Shown: positions 9,174 through 17,935 of the stretch, piece after piece
Numbering within the stretch: the first letter of the stretch is position 1
Layout: the number at the start of each line of letters is the position of its first letter
Assembly: GCA_019359505.1 (NCBI GenBank)
Contig: JAHHHD010000008.1
Span: forward strand, 62,001-126,000
DNA length: 64,000 nt
Direction: 5' to 3'
Source: Drouetiella hepatica Uher 2000/2452
Lineage (GTDB): Bacteria; Cyanobacteriota; Cyanobacteriia; Elainellales; Elainellaceae
Made by a program: the position numbers and the translations under genes
Notes under the pieces: model-generated
Told to the model about the DNA's origin: nothing
The model's database searches: none
What the model saw: only the letters and a program-made list of their open reading frames with translations

Positions 9174-9411
9174 GGTAGCCTCCTGGAACTGGATCAAATA
9201 ATCGCTAGAACATATCCGCTAGAACATATCTAGAATATGTATCTTCTAGGGTTAAGTCTTCCCAATATAATCAATTCCTCTAGCATCTGGCATGGACGCG
9301 AGAGAAAATTGTCAATGATTGTCAACGGGAAATTTATGGAAAGAGCCATTCTAACTCATGCCGCTAACTCATGCCGTTTGAGATTGCCCTACAGCAGCAA
9401 TTCTTGTTTTG

Positions 9412-9464
9412 CCACAAAGCCCGAAGAAAGCTCGCCACAGGCGAGCTTTCTTCGGGCTTTGTGG
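9412..9464. terminator. 25-bp perfect hairpin between the aldo/keto reductase and S1 genes
   Basis: The arms 9412-9436 and 9440-9464 are exactly complementary around an ACA loop (core AGCCCGAAGAAAGCTCGCC). It lies downstream of the aldo/keto reductase gene on the minus strand and so probably ends that transcript. Confidence 0.65.
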
Positions 9465-9466
9465 GG

Positions 9467-9497
9467 GGAAGTTCGCGCCCTGCGGGCGCGAACTTCC
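9467..9497. terminator. Second hairpin, 14-bp arms
   Basis: GGAAGTTCGCGCCC (9467-9480) pairs perfectly with 9484-9497 around TGC. It directly adjoins the 25-bp hairpin, forming a double stem-loop. The surrounding 326 bp (9198-9523) hold no convincing gene. Confidence 0.55.
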
Positions 9498-9523
9498 TAG
9501 TATGAAATCTATAACTGCTGGCT

Positions 9524-10495
9524 CTACAGCCAAGAGCGAGTCGCTAAATCAATTTGAGTTCGCTCTACCTCCGTCATAGACCAGCCCAACGCGCCTGCAT
9601 TTTGCCGAACCTGACTTGCCGTTTTTGCGCCCGGAATTGGAATCACATTGCCTTGAGCAATTAACCAATTGAGCGCAACCTGAGCAGGAGTGCGATCGTA
9701 CGTTGCCCCCACAGCTTTCAACACTTCAATCACAGGAGCCAGCTTTTGCAGACCGCTCTGGCTAAACTTGGGATCAAGCCGACGTGCGCCTGTCGGCTGT
9801 GTGTAGTTCTCCGGCGTATATTTGCCCGTCAGCAACCCTTGTGCCAGAGGACTGTAAGCCAAAATCACCACACCCAGCTCACGAGCCGCCGTCATCACGC
9901 CATTCTGCTCAATTTGACGAGCTAGCAGGGAATACTGCATCTGATTCACCGCTAAAGGGACTCCCCGTTCGGCAAGGAATTGATGCGCCTGACGCATTTG
10001 CTCGGCAGAGTAATTGCTTACCCCAATCGCCTTAATTCTGCCCTGCTGCACCTCATCAGCAAGAGCATTCATCAGCGCCTTCTGTCCCATGAAAAAATCG
10101 AACGGCCAATGAACCTGGTACAGCGCCACTGACGGCACTTGCAGCCGCTTCAAGCTTGCCGTCAAAGCATCCGCAACAGCAGTGGTACTGAACCGCCAAG
10201 GCAACGGAAAATATTTCGTGGCAATTTGTACAGGCGCGGCAATTTGCACAGGTGCAGCCTGCTGCTGCATGAACCGACCCAAAAGCCGCTCAGACTCGCC
10301 TAGCCCATAAATTTCGGCAGTATCAAAAAAGCTGACTCCAGCCTCTAGAGAGGCATTGAAAGCCTCTTGCAGATCAGCAGCCGCATAATCTTTGCCATAG
10401 CTCCAAAAGAGACTGTCACCCCAAGCCCAAGTGCCAATGCCCAAAGGAGCGATCGCATCATTAGCGCCAATTCTAATGGTATTTGCCATGATCAT
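9524..10495 (-). CDS. Aldo/keto reductase
   Basis: A 323-aa NADPH-dependent oxidoreductase of the aldo/keto reductase barrel family. The catalytic tetrad is visible: Asp and Tyr in FDTAEIYGLGESE, Lys in ATKYFPLP and His in YQVHWPFDF; the cofactor loop IPIPGAKTASQV is near the C-terminus. The substrate is unknown; cyanobacterial members reduce small aldehydes and ketones. There are two possible starts, ATG at 10495 and ATG at 10489, and no strong ribosome site favours either. A six-residue duplication, APVQIA-APVQIA, comes from an 18-bp tandem repeat at 10221-10256 just before the catalytic lysine. Confidence 0.9.
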   Translation of the reverse strand: MIMANTIRIGANDAIAPLGIGTWAWGDSLFWSYGKDYAAADLQEAFNASLEAGVSFFDTAEIYGLGESERLLGRFMQQQAAPVQIAAPVQIATKYFPLPWRFSTTAVADALTASLKRLQVPSVALYQVHWPFDFFMGQKALMNALADEVQQGRIKAIGVSNYSAEQMRQAHQFLAERGVPLAVNQMQYSLLARQIEQNGVMTAARELGVVILAYSPLAQGLLTGKYTPENYTQPTGARRLDPKFSQSGLQKLAPVIEVLKAVGATYDRTPAQVALNWLIAQGNVIPIPGAKTASQVRQNAGALGWSMTEVERTQIDLATRSWL

Positions 10496-10573
10496 TTACA
10501 CTACTTAATATCTTCAGTTTACCGTTCTTAAAGCAGCGCCAAGCAGCTTTGAACAGGGATAACAGAGTTTCAC

Positions 10574-10608
10574 AATCCAAAATCTAAAATCTAAAATCTA
10601 AAATCCAA
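10574..10608. repeat. Five tandem heptamers (STRR-like)
   Basis: AATCCAA, AATCTAA three times, AATCCAA run head to tail directly before the bvdR ribosome site. Heptanucleotide tandem repeats of this kind (STRR) are known from filamentous cyanobacteria. Confidence 0.75.
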
Positions 10609-10614
10609 GAAGGT

Positions 10615-11676
10615 ATGGGTCTTATAGCAGTCGGTATAGTGGGAACAGGCTACGCAGCCAAAGCAAGAGCCGATGCCCTGCAAGCTGATGGACGATCGCG
10701 CCTCATTGCCGTTGCAGGGCGTAATCTCGAAAAAGCTCAGGCTCTAAGTCAACCCCATGAGGCTGAAGCGCTAGCGTCCTGGCAAGATCTAATCGCGCGA
10801 TCGGATATAGATTTAGTTGTCATTGCCAACGTCAATCGGGATCATGGGACGATCGTCCGCGCAGCACTGCAAGCTGGAAAACATGTGGTAGTGGAATATC
10901 CGCTGGCGCTAGATATCGCTGAGGCTGAATCCATGATTCAGCTTGCTGCCGCCCAAAACCTGCTTCTGCATGTCGAACATATTGAGCTGCTCAGCGGCAT
11001 TCATCTGGCAATTCGGGAGGCATTGGGGGCGATCGGCTCTCCCTTCTATGTGCGCTATGCCAGCCTCGCCACTCAGCGACCCGCCCCAAAAAAATGGACT
11101 TATTACCCCGATCTGTTTGGCTTTCCGCTGGTGGGTGCAGTCTCTCGAATTCATCGCCTGACTCATCTCTTTGGGCAAGTCAGTCAGGTGAGTTGTCAAG
11201 CCCGTTTTTGGTATCGGTTTCCAGATAGCGAATCTCTAGACAGCGAATCTCTAGACAGCGAATCTCCAGACGGCGAACCTCTAGCTATCAGCACTCCAAA
11301 TTTCTACACCTCCTGCCTTTGCTCAGCACAGTTGCAGTTTAAGAGCGGACTGATCGCGGACCTGACCTATGGCAAAGGTGAAGCCATCTGGCAGAATGAG
11401 CGATCGCTCCATATTCAAGGCGAGACAGGCGCAGTCTTGGTAGAAGGGCAGAAGGGGAAGCTAGTGCTTGCCGATCAAACCCATGAACTCGAAATGGGTA
11501 GCCGCCAGGGACTTTTTGCCCAAGACACAGGCAGGATACTGGATTATCTGACGGAGGGTACGCCCCTCTATGTCACTTTAGAATCAAGCCTTCATGCTCT
11601 GAAAGTTGCTGATGCAGCGCGGCGATCGGCTGAATTGGGTCATACAGTCACCGTAGAGTTGCCGCAATCAGTCTAA
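10615..11676 (+). CDS. bvdR: Biliverdin reductase-like Gfo/Idh/MocA oxidoreductase
   Basis: A 353-aa protein with an N-terminal NAD(P)-binding Rossmann domain (GIVGTGYAAKARADAL, residues 8-23) and a C-terminal Gfo/Idh/MocA domain. Signature stretches recalled from cyanobacterial BvdR are present: GKHVVVEYPLAL, LLHVEHIELLSG, WTYYPDLFGFPLVGAVSRI, YGKGEAIWQNER and GSRQGLFAQDT. BvdR reduces biliverdin IX-alpha to bilirubin using NADPH. The assignment rests on this resemblance, not on a search. The ribosome site AAGAAGG lies four bases before the ATG. Four 15-bp repeats at 11227-11286 encode an acidic insert (SESLDSESLDSES) absent from the homologue I recall. Confidence 0.8.
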   Translation: MGLIAVGIVGTGYAAKARADALQADGRSRLIAVAGRNLEKAQALSQPHEAEALASWQDLIARSDIDLVVIANVNRDHGTIVRAALQAGKHVVVEYPLALDIAEAESMIQLAAAQNLLLHVEHIELLSGIHLAIREALGAIGSPFYVRYASLATQRPAPKKWTYYPDLFGFPLVGAVSRIHRLTHLFGQVSQVSCQARFWYRFPDSESLDSESLDSESPDGEPLAISTPNFYTSCLCSAQLQFKSGLIADLTYGKGEAIWQNERSLHIQGETGAVLVEGQKGKLVLADQTHELEMGSRQGLFAQDTGRILDYLTEGTPLYVTLESSLHALKVADAARRSAELGHTVTVELPQSV

Positions 11677-11800
11677 AGGGGTACCACAAATAGCTTCAGC
11701 GGAGTATGGACAAATATTGAGTTTAATTTTAGTCTTGGAACTTAAGCGGGCACAGTTTTAGGTGCGATCGCACAGATCACAGCAAGGGAGTTAGCCTAAA

Positions 11801-13123
11801 ATGACGACTCGTTCCGTTCGCGCTTTGCTAATGACTCCGTCAGGAGCGCTGCAAATTCCTGATCTTCAAACAGATCAGCTAGATCAGACGCAAGTTCTAG
11901 ACCAGACGCAAGCTCTAGATCAGACGCAAGCTCAAACAAGTGACGTTCGCCACACTCCCGCTCCACCCACTCAAAGACCCGTCCGATTTTCTCTGATCAT
12001 CCCTACCTATAACGAGGGAAAAAATATTGCCCTGATTATCGATCGCCTCTCTCAATTGCTCGATCCAGTACTGGCAGATGACTATGAGCTGATTGTGGTG
12101 GATGACGACAGCCCCGATTGCACCTGGGAAAAAGCGCAGGCATTGATGAAAGACTACCCTGCTCTTCAGGTGATGCGCCGTCAGCAGGAGCGTGGTCTAT
12201 CTACCGCCGTCATTCGGGGATGGCAGGCAGCTCAGGGCGAAGTTTTGGGCGTGATAGATGGCGACTTACAGCACCCGCCGGAAGTGCTGCTGAATTTGTT
12301 GGGAGCGATCGAAAAGGGAGCCGACCTTGCCGTTGCCAGCCGCAACAGCGACGGGGGCGGAGTCAGCGATTGGAGTCCGACGCGGCGATTCTTGTCGCGA
12401 GGGGCGCAGATGCTGGGACTGATTGTACTGCCGAACGTAGTAGGTCGCGTTTCTGATCCCATGAGCGGCTATTTTTTGGTGCGACGAGAGGCGATCGCCG
12501 GATGCACGCTCCATCCGCTAGGCTACAAAATTCTGCTGGAGGTTTTGGGTCGCGGCAACATTGAGCAAGTTGCCGAAGTTGGGTATGTGTTTCAGGAGCG
12601 TCAAGAGGGCGAAAGTAAAGTCACCTGGAAGCAATATGTAGAGTATCTGCTGCACTTGGTCAGGCTGAGATTCAGCGCGACGAAATCTGCGGCTCACCCA
12701 GAGCAACTGCCCTTCCGGCGATTTATCCGCTTTGGTCTAGTGGGCTTGAGCGGCGTATTTGTGGACATGGTTATGCTGTACCTGCTCAGCGATCCCTCTA
12801 CTCTGGCGTGGGGATTGACCCGGAGCAAAATCATGGCTTCTGAAGTGGCGATCCTTAACAACTTTTTATGGAACGATCGCTGGACTTTTGGGGATATTTC
12901 TCGCCGTCAGCGCGGCAACCGCAAACGTCTCCGGCGATTCTTGAAATTTAACTTGATCTGTCTTGCCGGATTGATTCTCAACGTACTGCTGCTCAATTTC
13001 TTATTCAACACCTTTCATATCAATCGCTATGCCGCAAACTTAATTGCGATCGCAATTGTTACTGTCTGGAATTTTTGGCTCAACCTGAAGCTGAGCTGGC
13101 GTGTCACCGACACGCAGGAATAG
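11801..13123 (+). CDS. Glycosyltransferase family 2 with C-terminal GtrA domain (polyprenyl-phosphate mannosyltransferase-like)
   Basis: 440 aa. After a variable head, residues 60-290 form a GT2 domain (SLIIPTYNEGKN, the nucleotide-sugar motif VVDDDSPD, GVIDGDLQHPPE, PMSGYFLVRREAI, GYKILLEVLGRG). Residues 305-435 form a GtrA-like domain with four membrane helices (FRRFIRFGLVGLSGVFVDM, then NFLWNDRWTFGD). Such proteins transfer a sugar from a nucleotide to polyprenyl phosphate, and the GtrA part may help flip the product. Three 18-bp repeats at 11879-11932 encode an LDQTQ-rich linker. A decayed relative lies at 30436-30954. It converges with the response regulator gene 18 bp away. Confidence 0.88.
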   Translation: MTTRSVRALLMTPSGALQIPDLQTDQLDQTQVLDQTQALDQTQAQTSDVRHTPAPPTQRPVRFSLIIPTYNEGKNIALIIDRLSQLLDPVLADDYELIVVDDDSPDCTWEKAQALMKDYPALQVMRRQQERGLSTAVIRGWQAAQGEVLGVIDGDLQHPPEVLLNLLGAIEKGADLAVASRNSDGGGVSDWSPTRRFLSRGAQMLGLIVLPNVVGRVSDPMSGYFLVRREAIAGCTLHPLGYKILLEVLGRGNIEQVAEVGYVFQERQEGESKVTWKQYVEYLLHLVRLRFSATKSAAHPEQLPFRRFIRFGLVGLSGVFVDMVMLYLLSDPSTLAWGLTRSKIMASEVAILNNFLWNDRWTFGDISRRQRGNRKRLRRFLKFNLICLAGLILNVLLLNFLFNTFHINRYAANLIAIAIVTVWNFWLNLKLSWRVTDTQE

Positions 13124-13141
13124 GCGCTGAAGCAATAGGCG

Positions 13142-14860
13142 CTAAAGTAACAGACGTTTATCTTCTGTCAACAGCTTCTCAAACTCGTCGGCAGAAATAG
13201 CGGGACTAAACAGGAATCCCTGCAAAGCATTGCAGCCTTGTCGGCGTAGGAAGGCAAGTTGTTCTGGAGTTTCAACCCCTTCTGCAACTACGCGAAGATT
13301 AAGGCTTTGCGCCAAAGCCGTAATTGCGGAGGCGATCGCCGCACCATACTGATCTGTCGTAATATCTTTGACAAAAGCCTGATCTATCTTGAGCGTATCC
13401 ATCGGCAGGCGCGTCAAGTAGTTAAGCGATGAATAGCCTGTGCCGAAGTCATCAATACTGATGTGAACGCCCAACTCTTTGATCTGCTGTAGAGTAGACA
13501 AGCTGGCTTCCACATCTGCCATGACGGTCGTTTCGGAAATTTCGATCGCCAACAACTCTGCATCTAGCTCAGTATCCTTCAAAATTTGGGCGATCGATCG
13601 CACCAGTCCGGGCTGCTTAAATTGGTATGCCGAAAGATTCACCGACATCCTGAGAGGCAGCAAATGTTTCGTTTGCCAGGTTTTGGCCTGTAGACAGGCA
13701 ATTTGAATCATCCACTCGCCGATCGGCACAATTAGTCCCGTTTCTTCAGCTACCGCGATGAAATTAAAAGGCGAAATCGAGCCTAGCTCAGCGCTATTCC
13801 AGCGGAGAAAAGCCTCCGCGCCAATGATTCGCCCGGTGATCAAATTCACCTGAGGCTGGTAGTGAACCTGTAGCTCTGCCTTGTCTAACGCTCGTCGAAG
13901 TCCCGCTTCTAGCAAGCTGCGAGTGGCAGTAGTCTCAGCGATTTCATCGCTATAAAATTGACAGTGGGGGTTGCCTTGCTCTCTGCCCCAATTCATCGCG
14001 ATCGCAGCATGATTGAGCAGCTTATCCCCACTCTCGTCATTTGGATAAATGCTGCCTCCCATGCTGATCTGCGTATGCAAAGAATGTTCCTGAATCAGAT
14101 AGGGTGCGGACAGCGCCTTAAGAATTTCTTCAGCCGATCGCTCGATTGCTTCCGGGCTACGGTGGGTCAACAAAATGCAAAACTCATCGCCGCTGAGGCG
14201 GGCGATCGTGTCTTCGGCAGTTACGCAGGTTTTCAGCCGCTCGGCAACAGATTGCAAAAGAGCATCCCCCGCAGATTGACCAAATCGCACATTGAAGGCT
14301 CGAAACCGCTCTAAACTCACGCACAAAACCGCGATCGCCTGCTGATTTCGATTTGCCTGAATCAGCGCCTCCTGAAGCCGATGCTGAAACTGAATTCGAT
14401 TGGGCAATCCGGTCAGGCTATCTCGAAACGCCATTTGTCCCAACTGCTCTGCCGCCCGCTTCATTTCTAAAACGTAGGGCGCAGTGATAGCCGCCTGTTT
14501 GCAAAGCCGAGCCGTGATCGCCTCACCCAAATCACTGCTGGTGAAAGGCTTGGTTAGGTAATCATCAGCTCCCAGGTTCATGCCCCGCCGAATATCAGCG
14601 CGATCGGCTCTAGCGGTGAGGAAGATAAACGGAATTCGAGCCGTTTCAGGATTGCGCCGCAGGGTTTGCAAGACATCGTAGCCATCCATTTCGGGCATCA
14701 TGATGTCGCAGAGAATGATATCTGGAAGATGCTGCTGGGCAAGCTGCACTCCCGCCACGCCATTGTCTGCGGCAAGCCCCCGGAAGTTCATTAAATCCAG
14801 CATTTGCAGGATTTCTTCCTGCAAAGAAGCCGTATCTTCAATGATGAGAATAGTGGTCAT
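13142..14860 (-). CDS. Response regulator with receiver, GGDEF and EAL domains
   Basis: 572 aa. Residues 1-120 are a receiver domain (phospho-acceptor Asp in ILCDIMMPEMDGYD, conserved Lys in YLTKPF). A GGDEF domain follows (DSLTGLPNRIQF), whose signature reads SGDEF in place of GGDEF. The last 250 residues are an EAL domain with its signature reading EAFLRW, but with the metal and catalytic residues of SVNLSAYQF, ISIDDFGTGYSS, LKIDQAFV and VVAEGVET. The most likely activity is cyclic-di-GMP hydrolysis, with the GGDEF half degenerate; this is inference. The gene overlaps the upstream histidine kinase gene by four bases, so the two form a two-component pair. Confidence 0.92.
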   Translation of the reverse strand: MTTILIIEDTASLQEEILQMLDLMNFRGLAADNGVAGVQLAQQHLPDIILCDIMMPEMDGYDVLQTLRRNPETARIPFIFLTARADRADIRRGMNLGADDYLTKPFTSSDLGEAITARLCKQAAITAPYVLEMKRAAEQLGQMAFRDSLTGLPNRIQFQHRLQEALIQANRNQQAIAVLCVSLERFRAFNVRFGQSAGDALLQSVAERLKTCVTAEDTIARLSGDEFCILLTHRSPEAIERSAEEILKALSAPYLIQEHSLHTQISMGGSIYPNDESGDKLLNHAAIAMNWGREQGNPHCQFYSDEIAETTATRSLLEAGLRRALDKAELQVHYQPQVNLITGRIIGAEAFLRWNSAELGSISPFNFIAVAEETGLIVPIGEWMIQIACLQAKTWQTKHLLPLRMSVNLSAYQFKQPGLVRSIAQILKDTELDAELLAIEISETTVMADVEASLSTLQQIKELGVHISIDDFGTGYSSLNYLTRLPMDTLKIDQAFVKDITTDQYGAAIASAITALAQSLNLRVVAEGVETPEQLAFLRRQGCNALQGFLFSPAISADEFEKLLTEDKRLLL

Positions 14861-16620
14861 TTCCCCTCTGATGGCTGAGCTAGTAATTGACCAGGCGGTT
14901 GATCCGATGAAGGTTCAGATAATAAATCTGGTGCAGCTCTGGGAATGGAAACTGTGAAAGTGCTGCCTACCCCAACCGTGCTGACGAATTGAATACTGCC
15001 ACCATGCAAATTTGCTGCAAATTTAATAATGGCTAAACCTAAGCCTGTCCCTGCAATACTGCCCGCATTGCTACCGCGATGAAACGGCTCAAATAAATGC
15101 CCTTGGTCAGCTAGCGGAATGCCAATCCCTTGATCTTGAATTTGAAAGGTAATGGAGGCTAGGTCATACTGTAGTAGCAAACTTACCTTGCCACCATGCG
15201 GAGAATACTTAACTGCATTAGAGAGCAGATTGGTTAGAATGTGGCGTAAAAGCTTTTCATCCACTAACGCTGGAGAAATCTCAGTAATTTCACGGCTAGT
15301 GACTTCAAATGTGAAAAAATGGCGATCGCTCGTCAGCTCAACTTCGTCCAAAATATCCCGACAGAGCGTTGGCACATCTAGCAGCGTTGGATTGAACTCT
15401 ACATACCCAGACTCAGCTTTGCCGATTAGTAAAACATCCTCCAAAAGCTGAGTCATGCTGTTGACCTCTTTCTGGATTTTATTCAGGCGCTCTATCTTCT
15501 TTTCTTCGCTAAGCTTGTGCCCAAAGGATTTCAGCAGATCGCTGGATGCCATGATGGTTGCCAACGGCGTACGAAACTCATGGGATGCCATTGAGATAAA
15601 TCGAGACTTTAGCTCTCGCAACTCTCGCTCTTGCTCCAGCGCATTGCGAATTTCAGCTTCTGCCTGCTTGCGATCGGTAATATTGCGCTGGATGGCAACC
15701 CAATGGGTAAACCAACCCGTCTCATCGGCAACGGGTGCAATGCTCAACTCTGCCCAAAATTCTGAGCCATCTTTGTGATAGTTGATCAGCTCTATCACAA
15801 TTGGCTGCCATGCCTCCAGCGCCGTTCGGATTTTGTCGAGGATCGCGCGATCGGTTTTTTTACCCTGTAAGATCCGAGGTGTTTTGCCGATCGCCTCTTC
15901 AGGGCTGTAGCCCGTAACCTGAGTGAAGGCTTCGTTAACGTAGATAATCCGAGGCCCCGGCAATTCCAGCGATGCAGCTTCGGTAATAATGATCGGATCT
16001 TTAGCCTGAATCATCGCCGATTGCAGCAACCGCAGCTGCTCTTCTTGCTGTTTGCGCAGAGTAATGTCAGTGCAGGTGAGAACAAGACTTAACGCTTGCG
16101 GTTCAAATGCAAGCTCATCAGATGAGAGGCAAACGACTTCTAAAATACGCCATGCCCCCTGCCCGTCTTGCACCTGAAATTCTGTCGTGATATTTGTTCT
16201 GGGCGATCGCGCCGCGTTCTGCAACAGCGCTTGACTCTGAGAGAGATCTTGGGGATGCACCCGATCGAAAAGATTAGAGCCTAGCCAGGTTTCAGGTGCA
16301 TGACCTAGCCGCCGATGCAGAGAAGGACTGACGTAGCTAATCAAGCCTATCTCTGTGACCACCATGATAATATCCGAGCTATTTTGCACCAGCGATCGAA
16401 ACTGCTGTTCGCTCCGGCGCAGCATTTCCAATCGAGAACGCCCTGCTTGAATACGGCGATCGTACAGCGAAACCACCAGAGCCGCAGCCAGAATAATAGA
16501 TATTGCTAGACTCATTGCCAGCAGCACTCGCTCCATCTGGAGGAAAAGCTCCTGAGCGGTTGATTTCTGAGCAGCGGATAGGGTCAGAACCGTCGGGAGA
16601 AACGCGGTCAGAAGAAACAC
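14857..16620 (-). CDS. Membrane PAS-PAS sensor histidine kinase
   Basis: 587 aa from the GTG at 16620. A hydrophobic N-terminal segment is followed by a membrane helix (LLAMSLAISIILAAALVVSL), two PAS domains (about residues 75-190 and 195-320), an H-box with the phosphorylated His in MASHEFRTPLATIM, and an HATPase domain (LTNLLSNAVKYSPHGGKV, DQGIGIP, GTGLGLAI). It overlaps the downstream receiver-GGDEF-EAL gene by four bases (ATGA), so its likely partner is that protein. The true start may be a CTG at 16650 preceded by GGAGGG, which adds MKKPSLPRYT and gives a normal positively charged membrane anchor. Confidence 0.92.
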   Translation of the reverse strand: MFLLTAFLPTVLTLSAAQKSTAQELFLQMERVLLAMSLAISIILAAALVVSLYDRRIQAGRSRLEMLRRSEQQFRSLVQNSSDIIMVVTEIGLISYVSPSLHRRLGHAPETWLGSNLFDRVHPQDLSQSQALLQNAARSPRTNITTEFQVQDGQGAWRILEVVCLSSDELAFEPQALSLVLTCTDITLRKQQEEQLRLLQSAMIQAKDPIIITEAASLELPGPRIIYVNEAFTQVTGYSPEEAIGKTPRILQGKKTDRAILDKIRTALEAWQPIVIELINYHKDGSEFWAELSIAPVADETGWFTHWVAIQRNITDRKQAEAEIRNALEQERELRELKSRFISMASHEFRTPLATIMASSDLLKSFGHKLSEEKKIERLNKIQKEVNSMTQLLEDVLLIGKAESGYVEFNPTLLDVPTLCRDILDEVELTSDRHFFTFEVTSREITEISPALVDEKLLRHILTNLLSNAVKYSPHGGKVSLLLQYDLASITFQIQDQGIGIPLADQGHLFEPFHRGSNAGSIAGTGLGLAIIKFAANLHGGSIQFVSTVGVGSTFTVSIPRAAPDLLSEPSSDQPPGQLLAQPSEGK

Positions 16621-16903
16621 GGTATAGCGTGGAAGAGACGGCTTCTTCAGAGTACCCTCCAGACTAAGCTAGGTAGCAGGCTCTGCCCATGAAACCCTGC
16701 TCACGTTAAGACAACAAAGTTTTGATTGCGATCGAGTGACAGCGGGGTAAACGGGTCTGCTTTCGCTAGCTCATAAGCGAGCCGAGCAGTTCTTGCAAGA
16801 CTTATTTATGATCAAGTTTGGCTTACAGTGGAAGGCTGACAGGTTATCCTGGGTTCGATTGTTTGAGCTGTTGCAATTATCATCATGCTGGAGTTCCGTG
16901 AAC

Positions 16904-17935
16904 ATGTCAGATTTATTTACTCATGGCTACGCTCTGCTGATTGGTGTAGGTACAACGGCGAACTCTCGTTGGTCACTGCCCGTGACGACCAAAGATGCCC
17001 AAGCGCTCAAAGCTGTTCTTACCGATCCCAATCTTTGTGCTTATCCCAACAATCTTGACCATGTCCAGTTATTGCAAGATCAAGGGGCAACTCGTAGCGC
17101 TATCTTAAACGGCTTAGATTGGTTAAAGCAGAAAGTTACTACAGATCAAGATGCCACCGTTGTACTTTATTACTCTGGGCACGGCATGGTTGATCTCGCC
17201 AGCCATGCCTATTACCTGCTCCAGCATGATTTTGATCGCCAGTCTATTCCCGAAACCGCTCTCGCTGCTGAAACCCTAACCCAAAAGTTGCGTGAGATAA
17301 ATGCCAAACGTCTATGGGTGATTATTGATAGTTGCCATGCGGAGGGAATGGCAAGCGCCAAGGATGATTTGCCTGCTGACTTTATGCCCACTGCATTACC
17401 TAAAGGCGTGGTGGATGCACTGAAGCAGGGAGGAGGGCGCGCAGTTTTTACCTCGTCGCGAGGAGATCAAAGTTCATGGGTGCGTCCAGACGGCACGCTC
17501 AGCCTTTACACCTATCACCTGATCGAAGCATTGAAGGGCGCAGCAAATCAACCAGGCGATCGCCAAGTGACACTGTCCAATATCATGACCCATCTGGGCA
17601 AAACCGTAGCGGAGAGTGCTCGTACTCTCCGCCAAGCAGAACAAACTCCATTTTTTGATACGGCAACGGAGGATTTTCCGATCGCATTGTTGCGTGGCGG
17701 CAAGGGACTACCTAATCTAGGGCAAAGCCTAAAATCGCCCAAGGTAATGACGAATCAGGAAGTAGTGACCCCAGCGTTAGCGATGGCACGGCGATCGTTA
17801 GCTATCCTAGAAGAACAAGCTGCTGGCTATGGTCGGTTACAAATGCCTGCCCATCTACAGATTGATCTGGAAGAAAAGCGCCAACAGGTTGCAGAATTGG
17901 AATCGCGCTTGAGAAATGGGGAATCTGATGGATGA
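16904..17935 (+). CDS. Caspase-like protease (peptidase C14) with C-terminal effector-associated domain
   Basis: 343 aa from the ATG at 16904 (MSDLFTHGYALLIGVG, the usual start of bacterial caspase folds); an in-frame TTG at 16793 would add an unlikely leader. The catalytic His93 is in YYSGHGMVD and Cys144 in VIIDSCHAEG, so the protease looks active; members cleave after basic or acidic residues in target proteins. Residues about 293-343 form a small helical module (ILEEQAAGYGRL, HLQIDLEEKRQQVAELESRL) that recurs at the N-terminus of the next protein. Such effector-associated domains are known to link caspase effectors to NTPase sensors. The gene overlaps the next by eight bases, implying coupled translation. 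Confidence 0.9.
   Translation: MSDLFTHGYALLIGVGTTANSRWSLPVTTKDAQALKAVLTDPNLCAYPNNLDHVQLLQDQGATRSAILNGLDWLKQKVTTDQDATVVLYYSGHGMVDLASHAYYLLQHDFDRQSIPETALAAETLTQKLREINAKRLWVIIDSCHAEGMASAKDDLPADFMPTALPKGVVDALKQGGGRAVFTSSRGDQSSWVRPDGTLSLYTYHLIEALKGAANQPGDRQVTLSNIMTHLGKTVAESARTLRQAEQTPFFDTATEDFPIALLRGGKGLPNLGQSLKSPKVMTNQEVVTPALAMARRSLAILEEQAAGYGRLQMPAHLQIDLEEKRQQVAELESRLRNGESDG

Noticed and set aside
9467-9482. 16-base match between the hairpin GGAAGTTCGCGCCCTG and the end of the HPr-EI gene (62123-62138)
   Set aside because: Striking but isolated; the second site is fully explained as coding sequence (QEVRAL stop), and no wider similarity surrounds it.
9237-9500. Plus-strand open frame of 87 codons
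   Set aside because: Its second half is formed by the two perfect hairpins at 9412-9497; no protein-like conservation is visible.
14857-16620. Second PAS domain of the kinase as a LOV photoreceptor
   Set aside because: The position of the LOV cysteine motif (G-x-N-C-R-F-L-Q) reads GKTPRILQG, with no cysteine, so flavin photochemistry is not expected.
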